From Coturnix japonica (lineage: Eukaryota > Chordata > Aves > Galliformes > Phasianidae), in the NCBI RefSeq assembly GCF_001577835.2, contig NC_029516.1, forward strand, positions 19,917,207 to 19,981,206: 64,000 bases of DNA, in the 5' to 3' direction. Under the pieces are notes generated by a model. That model made no database searches and had not been told where the DNA came from. It worked only from the letters and a program-made list of their open reading frames with translations. Both the position numbers and the translations under genes were made by a program. The number at the start of each line of letters is the position of its first letter. Positions within the stretch are counted from its first letter, which is position 1. Positions 51,997 to 62,448 of the stretch are shown here, in pieces.

Positions 51997-52370
51997 TGGG
52001 ATCGTAAGAATGGTTTGGGTTGGAAAGGACCTGTAAGGTCATCCAGTTCCAACCTCCTTCTAGACCAGGTTGCTCACAGCCCTATCCAGCCTGGCCTTGA
52101 ATGCTTCCAGGGAGGGGGCAACCTGTTCCAGTGTCTCACCACCCTCACAGTAAAGAATTTCTTCCTGATATCTAGTCTAAATGTACCCTCTTTCAGTTTA
52201 AAGCCATTTCCCTTCATGCTGTCACTACGTGCCCTTATAAAAAGTCCTTTCCCAGCTTTCCTGTAGGACTATTCCAATACTAGAAGGCTGCTATAAGGTT
52301 CCCTCAGAGCCTTCTCCAGGCTGAAGAACCCCAGCTCTCTCAGCCTATCCCTGTAATGGAGGTGCTACAA
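51997..52370 (-). repeat. CR1 LINE 3' end
   Basis: GAATGGTTTGGGTTGGAAAG, TATCCAGCCTGGCCTTGAAT, ACAGTAAAGAATTTCTTCCT and the CCAGGCTGAAGAACCCCAGC block, in the reverse-complement order of CR1. Confidence 0.92.
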
Positions 52371-53717
52371 AGCTTGGAATGCTTGGAGTGTACCCACTAA
52401 AAACATGGGACTGTTCATCCACCTTCTGCATGGAGTGATACTATCCCCAAAGTACCAGATTTCAGAAGTGAGGAGCAAATTATGCTCACTGCAGAAGAAA
52501 ATTGCCCTAGAGATGCTCCTGCTGCCGGGAAGTGGCTTCTTCTGCAGTCCTCCTTAATCCCTGCCGGCGCTGAGCTGTCTCTGCCACCACCTGACAGCAT
52601 GAGGCAGCAGGAGTCATGCAGCACATGGTGAGCACATGGGTGCCTCATCCCAAGCACAGCAAAATAGTAAGGATGTTATACAAAGGGAATGGTTAGCTGT
52701 GCTAAAACAAGTTAGAACAAGGGAGAAATAAGGAAGCACAATGAAAATTTTTAAGGGAGGATGTAAACACCAGCTGAAGACATGCAGTTCTGAATCAGAG
52801 CACACATAGCTTGACTCATCAAGTCCATTTGCCTTAATTCACAGCGTATTATTCCAGCACTGTTGTCTAATGAGACACTTTGTTCAATTATATCTCAAAT
52901 CAGATTTCAGTTACAAAAATAATATTAATGAGGAAAGTAATGAAGCCAGTCTTGTATACGTACCTTTCCATAACACTGAAGTTAACCCTTTTATTGCACT
53001 TTCCCCTCCTCAAAGATATTTCATAACTCCTTCATCTCCCTTTTCACTGCATGTCTGAGGGAGCACACATGTAAGGACAATCAGACCACAGAGGACAGAT
53101 GTAGAACTGGAGCGTCCTCGAGAGAATTTAGTATAGATTGAAATCATTCAGTCAACATAAGCAAAATTCTTTGTAATCCTAGAGGTGGTTGACTTATCCA
53201 TGGCATCTTTCAGAGTGTGAGATACCTGCTTTCTCACGTAACTTTCCATTTTGCAGAACAAACTAGATCCGTACTGCAGTTGGCAGTCTAGAGAAGTAGC
53301 ATGGACTGCTCCTACCCTAGCTTTTATCCCACTAACTCATGCCTTCTGAGGCTGACTCCATTCATTCTGCAGTTCTCACAATGCAGAGCTCTTTTTTTGT
53401 GAAGCAGAGAAGTAAAGCAGCCTATTTCACTGTTTTTCAAACAGCCAATGAAAAGTAGGCTCTAGTGGCTCTTCTCCATTCCTAATACAGTTGTTAAACT
53501 GGACCAGTGCTGCCAGGATTTATATATATGAATCAGACATTAACAGTCTGACCTGAATGTATGGAATTCAAGGCCAACAAATACACAGACAGATATATTA
53601 CACCCTGACAGGAACCTAACCACAAGAGCAAATGATTCATTAGCATGTGAAGATTCCATCTTGATTTATTTATTTATTAATGGGTGACTGCTGCATTTTC
53701 AAAGGGCTGAAAAATAA
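52371..53717. other. Intergenic DNA, nothing recognised
   Basis: Lies between the Ac45 promoter and the unknown gene's 3' end. Short open frames only. Confidence 0.5.
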
Positions 53718-53795
53718 CAGAATCATAGAATATCCTGAGTTGGAAGGGACCCACAAGGATCATTGAGTCCAGCTACTGCCTCCACAGAGCACTCA
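53718..53795 (-). repeat. CR1 LINE 3' terminus
   Basis: About 80 bp starting AGAATCATAGAATATCCTGA, with GTTGGAAGGGACCCACAAGG. Confidence 0.88.
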
Positions 53796-54974
53796 CACTG
53801 TTTCAAAACTCAACTGCTGGCATGTTTTGCAAGTCCACACTCAAATGCTGACAGCATGAATTCAGATCCCAAGTCAAGAGATTCCTGGCTTCTTGTTCCT
53901 GAAACAGTTGACGTAAAGTAGACTGATGAAGATCAAAGAGAAGCTGATACAAGGGAGAGAAATGTAAAATAAAGGCATAGTGTCCTTGTTTCTGGTTGAT
54001 TATATCTTAAGAACTGATCATCCCTTGGTTTGAGTGGGATCTTTCAGAGGGGATTTGCACACCCTGCACAGATCACACACAAGAGAAATGAAGCACAGCT
54101 GGTGGATATACTCCCCATATCCTGACTTGCAGAAACAATCGTCAAGTTTTTTGAAACAAAACCAGATTGTTTTCTCTCAGATTCCCAATATCACTTCTGA
54201 TCGAGCTTCCAACTGAAAACAAACCCAATTTTCCTCCTTAATAACTCTCCACAAAGCACAGTCTGGGAATGACTGAAGAAAGTTCCAAAAAAAGGAATGA
54301 GAAGAACCCATTGATTTGGATCTTCATCTGCCTCCCCCGGAAAATTTGGCTCTTCAATATTTCTGCATATATTTGCTCCTTTTTTTTTCCCTTCACTTCT
54401 AAAAATAAAAATTTCTTGCCAAATGACGAAAAAGAAACTTCGCTACTGCAAAGATAGATTTATCAAAGATTCTTTTCTCTGAATAAATTAAAATGAGAAG
54501 TTCTTTTATCCACAAGCAGGAACCTAAATACAGTACAGACTGATATCTTTCAGTATACACAAAAGCACACTCGATTTACTCATGTATTTTCTATACAGGT
54601 TTCTCCTAGGAAACCCACAGGTGTTCTTGAATACAGGTTTCAAACTGCCTCTACATGAAGATTTTTTTTCTTAATCTCACACAAATCCAAAACCTTGAAA
54701 CACAAAATACTGTGAAATCATTATAAAACTGCAATAAAGAATAAAATCATTCAATCGCCGTTTCTCAATTAAAATAATTTCATTAAAAGAAGCTGTAATA
54801 CTGACATACCTTGTTTTTGCCATCTATTCATACCCACTGTTCTGAATTTATGCACTATTTCTTTTACAACTGTGTTCATATCACGTATCCGACATATTTC
54901 TCATCCTGTCAGAGTTGAAACACGAAACTCAAAAATAATGGGAAGAAATGGAACAAAATGAAGTAGGCTTAATT
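53796..54974. other. Intergenic DNA, nothing recognised
   Basis: AT-rich, with no gene or repeat recognised. Confidence 0.5.
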
Positions 54975-55440
54975 ATCACAGAATGGCCTGGGCTGAAAAG
55001 GACCACAATGATCACAGAGCTTCAACTCTCCTGCTATGTGCAGGGTCACCAACCACCAGACCAGGCTGTCCAGAGCCACATCCAGCCTTGAATGCCTCCA
55101 GGGATGGGGCATCCACAGCCTCCTTGGACAACGTGTTCCAGTGCATCACCACCCTCTGAGTGAAAAAATTCCTCCTAATCTCTAACCTAAACCTCTCCTG
55201 CCTTAGTTTAAAAACATTCCCCCTTGTCCTATCACTATCCACCCTCATAAACAGCCATACCCCCTCCTGTTTATATTCTCCCTGGAAGGCCACAATGAGA
55301 TCTTCCTGTAGCCTTCTCTTCTAGCTAAACAAGCCCAGTTCCCTCAACCTTTCCTCATAGGAGAGGTGCTCCAACCCTCTGATCACCTTCCAAGAGTTAT
55401 TTCCTTCCTCTGGGCACCTTCCAAGAGTTCCTGAAAGCTT
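54975..55440 (-). repeat. CR1 LINE 3' end
   Basis: ATCACAGAATGGCCTGGGC, TGAATGCCTCCAGGGATGGG, GCATCACCACCCTCTGAGTG and CAACCTTTCCTCATAGGAGA. Near its right edge CACCTTCCAAGAGTT is duplicated about 30 bp apart. Confidence 0.92.
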
Positions 55441-57112
55441 TTCTTTAGAAAATAACCATAATTCTCTTATGTTCATAATTCAACATTCCTGATGTAAGAA
55501 CTGCTGAATGTAAAAAAGTGTGAATGCCAGATCTCTGTGAGATGATGGTAAAGTTAAGTCTGTAAATCAGACTAAAAGGGATCGCTCCTGCAACAAGGAC
55601 AATTTACAAGATAAGCTAAAAGACCAGTGATAAAAATAAATGCCAGACATTTAATATACAAGTATGATTCTGCAGCCATAGGTTTGGAAGCTAACATGGT
55701 ACTGCAATAGTATATTAGAAAATCTTTTTACCTAGCTCAGGCAGTAAGCCTATTCAAATTTAGGCATAAAAAATAAATAAATCAAGATTTAGATTATATA
55801 TATATATATATGTATGTATATTTCTCATCTAAACATATATATAAAGTTACCATTAGAAAATACATTTTTAGTAAGAAATAATATTATATGCCAAATATTG
55901 GCTAGCAACTGCTTTGCTACCCTCACATATTTTGTCTATAATACTGTTTTATCAGTGTTTACAACCACATTATAATACAAGGAGGGAATGAATGCATTGT
56001 TAACTGGGAGATCTTTTGGGGTCAAGGAGGTGGAAAGAGTGATTACTTTGAGTTCCTCTTCCTTTGGGAAATAAATAGGAAAATTTACATCATGGAAAAA
56101 GCTGTATTTCATCTCAGGAGTGGGTAGGAAAAATGCCTGTTCTCTGCCAAACTAACATATTATCCACTTCTGTATGTGGGGGGGAAGGCTGGAACTTTTC
56201 CTCCTGGAAATGGTTCTGGTAGGAGAAGGCAAATTTTCCTTCATTCCTGAGAAGTCCTGCTCACAACTGAGTCCTGCAAAGTAAACTTAAGGTGTTAACT
56301 GTCCAGGTGTCTCTGCTAGTGCAGAATGAGAAATGCAAGCCATATGGGCCAAACCCCATTCCTTTTAGTATCTACGGATAGGAAAGAACTGAGGCAAAGC
56401 CAGTATTTCTCACCAGCATTTCTGGAGTCCTTGTGGGCTCAACCTTTAAGGTAGAATTTAAGACTTCATAAGCCACATCCCCAAAGCTAAAGGAGGTCAG
56501 AATTTCATCTTAGTCTGTTATCCTTTGAAGAGGCACCGATGTTTTACAATAATTTGTTCTCATCATCCAGGAAAAACCTAGGCTCCAAAGCAGGGGCTAT
56601 TACACAAATAGATTCCAAAATCATCTTTTGTGTAACTCTGAAATTCAAGAAATGATGATTAGCTGTACTTTTAAAGTATTTACTCAGTTCTAATAGAAAC
56701 TGGCAGATCTGACCCTTTATCTGAACAGTTTCCTTCTCCTGATGAAATGCAATGACAATTGAAGGTAAATGAAGGTAAATGAGCCTAGGCAGCTTTCCCA
56801 GAAAATGCCTGCTAGGAATAGAATGTCTCTGATCTGACTCTGACCTCCTGACTTGGAATCTCTAGTCTTTACCACTGTCTGATGCAGAGAAAACTTACAT
56901 CCTTCATACCTGTTCTGCACCTTTGTAACCCATATCAACAAGTGAACCAACATAGTAACTATTATAGAAAACTTTCAAATTAACGCCTTTTCAAAGCATA
57001 ATGCAATCATAAATGCTGTGGACAAATAATGCTGAAAATCTTTTTAAAAATTAAGTAACAAGATAAAAACCACATGTAAGATGACAAAAGTAGCAGTCAA
57101 AGAAGACTATTA
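55441..57112. other. Intergenic DNA with a TA microsatellite
   Basis: An interrupted (TA)n tract lies at 55794-55846. AATGAAGGTA units are tandemly doubled near 56760. No gene recognised. Confidence 0.5.
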
Positions 57113-57610
57113 GCGTTGTTCCAAAAGTAATGCCTCTTATTTTATTATGTTGGCCAGCAGCACCAGAGACAGATGTTGGTGGTATAGCAGTAGACTGAAC
57201 CTTCCCACCAATACGCTGTTACATTTTGTTACCATACAACAGATGGCAGCAGAGGAGCAGTCAGACAAAGAGCATATAAAGCAAAGGCGTATCACTGAAT
57301 TCCTCCATGTGGAAAAAAATGGCATCCACTGACAATCTTTGACATTTGATGAACATTGATGGAGACCAAAAGTGAGGCGGTGGGTGATGCATTTCAGTAG
57401 CAATGACAGCAGATTTTTTATGAGCATGACATGCAGGTTCTTGTTCATCACTGGTGAAAATGCATAGTCAACACAGTTATCAGTATGAGCTATGTTGAAA
57501 AATAGTATTTTATAGCTGAGAATTTGTTCTAATGAATAACAGTACTGTGCTTTTTGTATCTGTTTTGCTTTCCATGGAAATGAAGAGAAGGCTTTGCTTT
57601 CAAAGCAGCA
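57113..57610 (+). mobile_element. Non-autonomous mariner DNA transposon (Mariner1_GG/Galluhop type)
   Basis: The element is 498 bp, flanked by TA on both sides (57111-57112 and 57611-57612). It has imperfect inverted ends: GCGTTGTTCCAAAAGTAATG on the left, and on the right a decayed version of the end preserved at 26875. Inside are remnants of a transposase N-terminus: a plus-strand frame from 57243 gives MAAEEQSDKEHIKQRRITEF and then breaks, and GTGAGGCGGTGGGTGATGC further on recalls the mariner VRRWV block. Most of the transposase, including the catalytic domain, is deleted, so it is not autonomous. Decay of the right end suggests an old insertion. Confidence 0.85.
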
Positions 57611-57896
57611 TATGTAACATGAAATACTGCATGATAATTCAAGTCACGTTAAGATTTAAAAAATTACTCTACTTTATAATTGAGGTGGCAGTATTTGGCT
57701 TTCATCTGACAACAAGTTTCAACTAGATATCCAATAAATTGCTAATTTTAGATTTTTCAGCAGTGTTTTTTTCAGTATACTGCATTCTTCAAAACACTCA
57801 ACTTCCATGCTTTCAAAAACCATTTTTGTACACCAGCTTGAAGGAAGACATGAGTTTTCATTGTGTGTGCAGGTAGTTATTTATTTCCTTCCCCTG

Positions 57897-58097
57897 GGTG
57901 CCTCCAGTGGTGCAGTGATAGGAATGCCGCGTTGCAACACGGGAGGCCCGGGTTCAAATCCCCCCTGTGTCGCAAGTGGTAGAAGTGCCGCTCTGCTACA
58001 CAGGAGGCTCAAATCCTGGGGGTTGGACTCGGTGATCTCTAAGGTCCCTTCCAACCCGCACGAGACTGTGATACTCTGATACTGTGATACTGTGAAA
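57897..58097 (+). repeat. Dimeric tRNA-derived SINE with CR1 tail (copy 2)
   Basis: Same architecture as the copy at 29011. Unit 1 has its B box at 57951-57961 (GGTTCAAATCC). Unit 2 contains GTAGAAGTGCCGCTCTGCTA. The CR1 tail has GGTTGGACTCGGTGATCTCT, then GCACGAGACTGTGATACTC and a short ATACTGTG-type tandem tail, like CR1 termini. The two copies are clearly the same family and only modestly diverged. Confidence 0.85.
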
Positions 58098-58646
58098 GTT
58101 CAAAATCACAAAGGACGGTCACGTCCCAGACAATAGTCAAGTGGACTTCTGCATAAACAAACATAAAAACCTGTTTGTGAGCAATTCTCTCGCAGACTAA
58201 AACAGGCTTGGTTGCTAATGCTCAACTGAATGCAGAATCTAGAGCTCTTTAAGCATGAGTTCATAACTCTGCATCTAGTTTCACGTCCTTCAAATCAAAG
58301 GGACTACAATAAATGGAGCGAGCTGAACAGCATTCCACAGAGAAGCAAAGGAGGTAGAAACACTCGATGTAGGAGTAGAGGCTGTACTTGTTTAGCCTGG
58401 AGAACAGAAGGCTTAGGAATTTCAGAAGCTTTTTGAAATCTAGAAAGTGACTATCAAAATTAAGGCAGGCGTACACAGTAAAAGAGACGTCAGACTTCAC
58501 TGAAAGATAGCAGCTCTCAACTGGATAGGAGTGTAAATTTCTTTTTTGAGTTGAGGATAGTCAAACACTGGACCAGACTGATACTAGATGTTGTGCATTC
58601 TCCATCTGTGAACACTTTGAAGATAGGAATGGATAGAGCCCTAAGC

Positions 58647-59010
58647 AATTCATAGAATCATAGAATGACTTGGGTTGGAAGGCACCTTAAAGACCATCTG
58701 GTTCCATCTCTCCTGCCAAGGGCAGAGTTGCCATCCAGCAGCTCAGGCTGCCCAGGTCCCCATCTGCCCAGATCCCCAACCAACCTGGTCATGAGCATGT
58801 CCAGGGATTGGGTATCCACAGCTTCTCTGGGCAGCTGTGCCAGCATCTCACCACGCCCTGAGTAAAAAAAATTCCTCCTTATATATTATCTAAATCTCTC
58901 CTCTTGTAGTTTAGAAATGCTCCCCCTTGCCCTATCACTATCTGCTTATGTAAAAAAATCGATCTCCTTCCTGTTTGTAAGCTCATTTTAAGTACTAGAA
59001 GGCTGAAATG
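58647..59010 (-). repeat. CR1 LINE 3' end, left arm of an inverted pair
   Basis: AATTCATAGAATCATAGAAT starts the reverse-complement terminus. It runs through CCATCTGCCCAGATCCCCAA and AATTCCTCCTTATATATTAT to TACTAGAAGGCTGAAATGAG. It abuts an oppositely oriented CR1. Confidence 0.92.
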
Positions 59011-59017
59011 AGGCCCA

Positions 59018-59306
59018 ACAGTTCCACATCTTTTTATAAGGGCATGTAGTGATAGCATGATGGGAAATGGCTTTAAACTGGAAGAGGGTAGATTTAGCCA
59101 GGAAGGAAGAAGGGAATTCTTTACTCTGAGGTGGTGAGACACTGGAACAGATTGTCCAGTGAGGTTGTGGATGGCCCCTCCCTGGAAACATCTAAGGCCA
59201 GGCCAGAGGGGTCCTAGAGGGATGTGTCTGTACCTACAGCAGCGGTTTGAAACTAGATGATCTTAAAGAGGCCCCTCCCAACCCAAATCATTCTATGGTT
59301 CTATGA
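59018..59306 (+). repeat. CR1 LINE 3' end, right arm of an inverted pair
   Basis: AAGGGCATGTAGTGATAGCA, GGCTTTAAACTGGAAGAGGG, GACACTGGAACAGATTG and AACTAGATGATCTTAAAGAG, ending CCAAATCATTCTATGGTTCT. Its 5' side faces the copy at 58647-59010. Confidence 0.92.
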
Positions 59307-60097
59307 ATGTACACCATAAAATATTTTCCTCTCTAACTATAATCAAATATAAACATAACTGTGTAAGTTTAGGGAAGCAATTAACTTTTACTTTAAATAA
59401 CACAAGCCTCTCAAAAAATAAACAAGTTCTGAACAGTCTGCACTGTGTATTTCCAAATGTTAAGCCTGATTCACAATAACTTCAAGATCTTGGATCCAGT
59501 AACTGTATGCTGGCAGTTCCACTATGACCAACCAGATGAGCCACAAAAAGATTGGAAACTTTTTTTACACCAGTGTTTCCAAGACATAGTTGCTTTTTTT
59601 GGAAGAAAATATCAATTTTGTTTTCAGTAGGTTATGATATGATGGGTTTTTGATGGGTTTTCTGCCTAATGCTTAAGACAGAGAAATAAATCTCATGTAT
59701 TTAGTAGTACTTTTATAAGTAAAAAACAAAGTTTTAGCTTAATTACTTAATCGAAATATTACCCCACAAACAAAATATTCCAAGTAGCACAGGCATATGT
59801 AGCAAAACAGTCGTGGCTCATGAATGTAAATAGCTCATTGACAATAACTTACCTTTTAAACAATGAGATTATAAAGCATTTAATGCAGTTACATGGACTG
59901 GTCAGGACTGAATTGTTTTATACTCAGAATTTTATTTTGACCTGTGTAATACAAATAAGGTGTAGGCGAAACAACGTATTTCTTTAAAAGCAGAGGAATT
60001 GTATTAATAAATAATTCAGTGAATTTCTTTGACTTCTGCTATCATAGTTGAAGAGTTATGTTTTCATATCGGTAGGAATATGGGTAGCTATTAAAAA
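59307..60097. other. 3' flank of the unknown gene
   Basis: AT-rich. Contains the AATAAA candidate at 59931-59936 on the minus strand; otherwise nothing recognised. Confidence 0.5.
59931..59936 (-). terminator. Candidate polyadenylation signal of the unknown gene
   Basis: AATAAA on the minus strand about 160 nt past the long-form stop. It would give a short 3' UTR. Confidence 0.4.
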
Positions 60098-60223
60098 TTA
60101 ACTTGCATTAGCCTGCTTGTCACTCCTGTGGAAAAGTGATGTCATCACTGGGATCTGAGCAAAGTATTTTTTTGCCCGGATATGCTTATGCTTTATTCCG
60201 TGAATAAATGGTGCCTCATAAGC
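60098..60223 (-). CDS. Unknown gene terminal exon C
   Basis: The acceptor is CTTTCCTTCCAG|GCT. In phase 0 it encodes 41 residues starting [20 protein letters not shown] and ending with TAA at 60098-60100. Spliced from exon B instead, it stops after nine full codons. Candidate AATAAA signals on the minus strand lie at 60192-60197 (inside the exon, overlapping the short-form stop) and at 59931-59936. Confidence 0.55.
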   Translation of the reverse strand, partial: AYEAPFIHGIKHKHIRAKKYFAQIPVMTSLFHRSDKQANAS

Positions 60224-62448
60224 CTGGAAGGAAAGAAAATCCAAATCCAATTAAATACAATTAAAATATTCAGCAATATACTCGTTGTTCTATTTTCGAC
60301 AACATAAATAGCAACTCTTTACTGAAGTAAATTATGTAATGTATTTGTATCTAATATAGAATGAAATAAAGCATTTTATAGTTCTATACTGCTACCTTAT
60401 GGTGAAAATCACAAACCACTCCTGGTGAAATATTAATCAGCTGTTAAAAACAGAAAAACTTCTGGCAGTTTTTTATTCATCCAAGGTAAGTTTCATTTAT
60501 TTCTTCTCAAGGAAGAAAATTTCAAAGTAAGAAATGGTTAAATATCAGCACTTGTAAGGTAGTTAATACGTGAAATCTCCTTGGTAAGAATCAGAATGAT
60601 TATTTACAAGTAACCACGACAGCAAGCATTTCATTGTGTTTGAGTCAGCATATTTTCCTGATTTCTCATGATCAGTCCTAGCTCAGAACATGATGTATAT
60701 AGCCAGAATATTTAGTTGAAAAACATTTTTTTTTTGCTGACTCTGTAGTCATAGCTATGAATGACTGCTACATAAAGTGCTTAAGAGGCCATTTTCTTTG
60801 TTTCAGTGAATGACAAACAGTGATTCAATTTATGGCATTTTAACTTTGCCTCATTTTCTCTTATTTCACAAACATTTTTTGAAACAAAGCTTTGGCCATT
60901 ACCGCTGAAGAAAAGCAACTCTCCGCTGGCCCACTTCCATTTCTGCATCAAGAGCTAACTGAAAATAACATGCAGCATTAACATAGACTTGTATATCTAA
61001 TCTGCTGCTCTTCTGGCCTATCTCCCCCCTCTACTGAAACAGGAGATGTGGAGGCCTTTTCCTATTAACCTTCTACTGCCCACTGTCAGTCACACAGAAG
61101 GCAGCTGAGTAGCTCAAAAGTTTTCATTTCCACCTTAGAATGAAAGCATTCTGAAAAGAACCATTAGTTTTACTATTCCAGAATCTATAATTACAAAGTG
61201 CAGACCAGCTTAGAACACATTTAATAACACATGAAATTCAAGACTTGTACTTGTCATCATAGATGAAGCTTGTTTACTTTCATTGTACATGAGAAACGTA
61301 AAAATGCATCAACATCTCATGTAGTTTCAGTTTCATTATTTGGAATAAATCTAGTTACATAGAAAGTATAAGGCCAAATTAGAAAATATTTCTATTTCTA
61401 TTGTGTTAAAGTAATGAAATCTTTTTTACTAGAATTTATCACTCATATTAAAATCTCAAATTGAAGCTTTGGACCTAATCAAGTTTGTAGCATCTCTGAC
61501 AATGACAATCCAGCCTTAAGAAGTTAAACCAGGAAAGTACATAAACAGAACATTTGCCTGCCATCATACCAGGAAGACAGATTTATGGATGCAAAGGGGT
61601 ATTATTAGATTCAGACTGCCTCAACAGCCTTGTGGCCTGGAGGTGAGGCAGAGGAGTTAATATAGGGATTTCCATTATTAAACTGATATTGATTTTAAAG
61701 GTAATGTTCATGTAAGCATGCGTCTGATTGAAAACCCAAGCTGAGCATGCACAGAAAAGATACGGATAGCTGAATTCCCTTCACACTTCAAATTCCCCAA
61801 TGTATTTTGCTCCCAAAATGAAACATTCATTGGGCGAGTAATTCATTTACTTTGTCAATTTAGTTCTTGGATAATCTCAAAATTTCCAAAATGAATATCA
61901 TCTGCAGTCCATGCTAGATCAAAGGAACTGTCACAGCATTTACAGTTAATCCCTAGTAGATTTTTCATCTAAGCAGAAAAGAGGGAGCATCACAGGTACA
62001 GTTACTAAGGCTTATAAAAGGCTACTAAGCTTCTTGCATTACAGGTGGGAGAACCAAAGCAAGGCAGTTAGGTATGTACTCTGCCAGCTGCCCTCTGGAC
62101 TACTCCCTTATCTATTTAATAGCACAAACACAATCATTTAAATAGTCACAGTGGGCCAATTTAAACATGAATGAGCGTAAGGACTTTGGCCAAACATCGT
62201 TACTCACAGGATTCTACTAAAACAGTAGAGCTTGTGAAAAAAAATAAGCCATCAGATATTACCTCCTGAAGGTTATCCAGCTTAAGATGTGCATCTGCTT
62301 CATCTTTAGTGAGGAGAATAGTGTTCCATGGAGACCACTCTTGCTGCTTATCCCATCTGACCATAACCAAATCATAGAGGTCACTGCAAGCGCTAAGAGC
62401 TGACTGACAGCCCCATATGTTCTCTATCATGTACTGCAGATGCTGCTG
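60098..62448 (-). CDS. 3' end of an unrecognised host gene (partial, minus strand)
   Basis: Three exon-like segments lie in order on the minus strand and would continue beyond the right edge. Exon A (62263-62448) gives 62 residues in phase 0. It can splice directly to exon C (60098-60223), also phase 0, giving 41 more residues to a TAA. Alternatively a 56-nt exon B (60903-60958) between them changes the frame of C and gives a shorter end. I do not recognise the protein. It does not look like ATG10, RPS23 or XRCC4, some of the genes near human ATP6AP1L. It has no obvious membrane span or repeat. Calling it a gene rests on paired splice sites and matching phase. Confidence 0.6.
60224..62262 (-). 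other. Intronic DNA of the unknown gene
   Basis: Contains candidate exon B at 60903-60958. The rest is AT-rich and unrecognised. Confidence 0.5.
60903..60958 (-). CDS. Unknown gene candidate exon B (56 nt)
   Basis: The acceptor is TTATTTTCAG|TTA and the donor is AGCG|GTAATG. Read in the frame of exon A it encodes [18 protein letters not shown] plus a split Arg codon, which would extend the helical end of exon A. Because 56 is not a multiple of three, joining it to exon C gives a C-terminus of LMRHHLFTE and stop. It may be an alternative or a constitutive exon. Confidence 0.5.
62263..62448 (-). CDS. Unknown gene exon A (62 residues)
   Basis: The acceptor is TTTCCATTTCAG and the donor is GAG|GTAATA, with an open frame between. 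The translation runs [14 protein letters not shown], then [17 protein letters not shown], then a charged helix-like end at LKLDNLQE. The mix of Trp, charged and hydrophobic residues looks like a folded protein and not translated repeat. The acceptor is followed by CAGCAG, so tandem acceptors could drop one or two Gln residues. Confidence 0.65.

Noticed and set aside
60098-62448. Identification of the second gene as ATG10, RPS23 or XRCC4
   Set aside because: These lie near human ATP6AP1L, but their protein sequences as I recall them do not match the exon translations.
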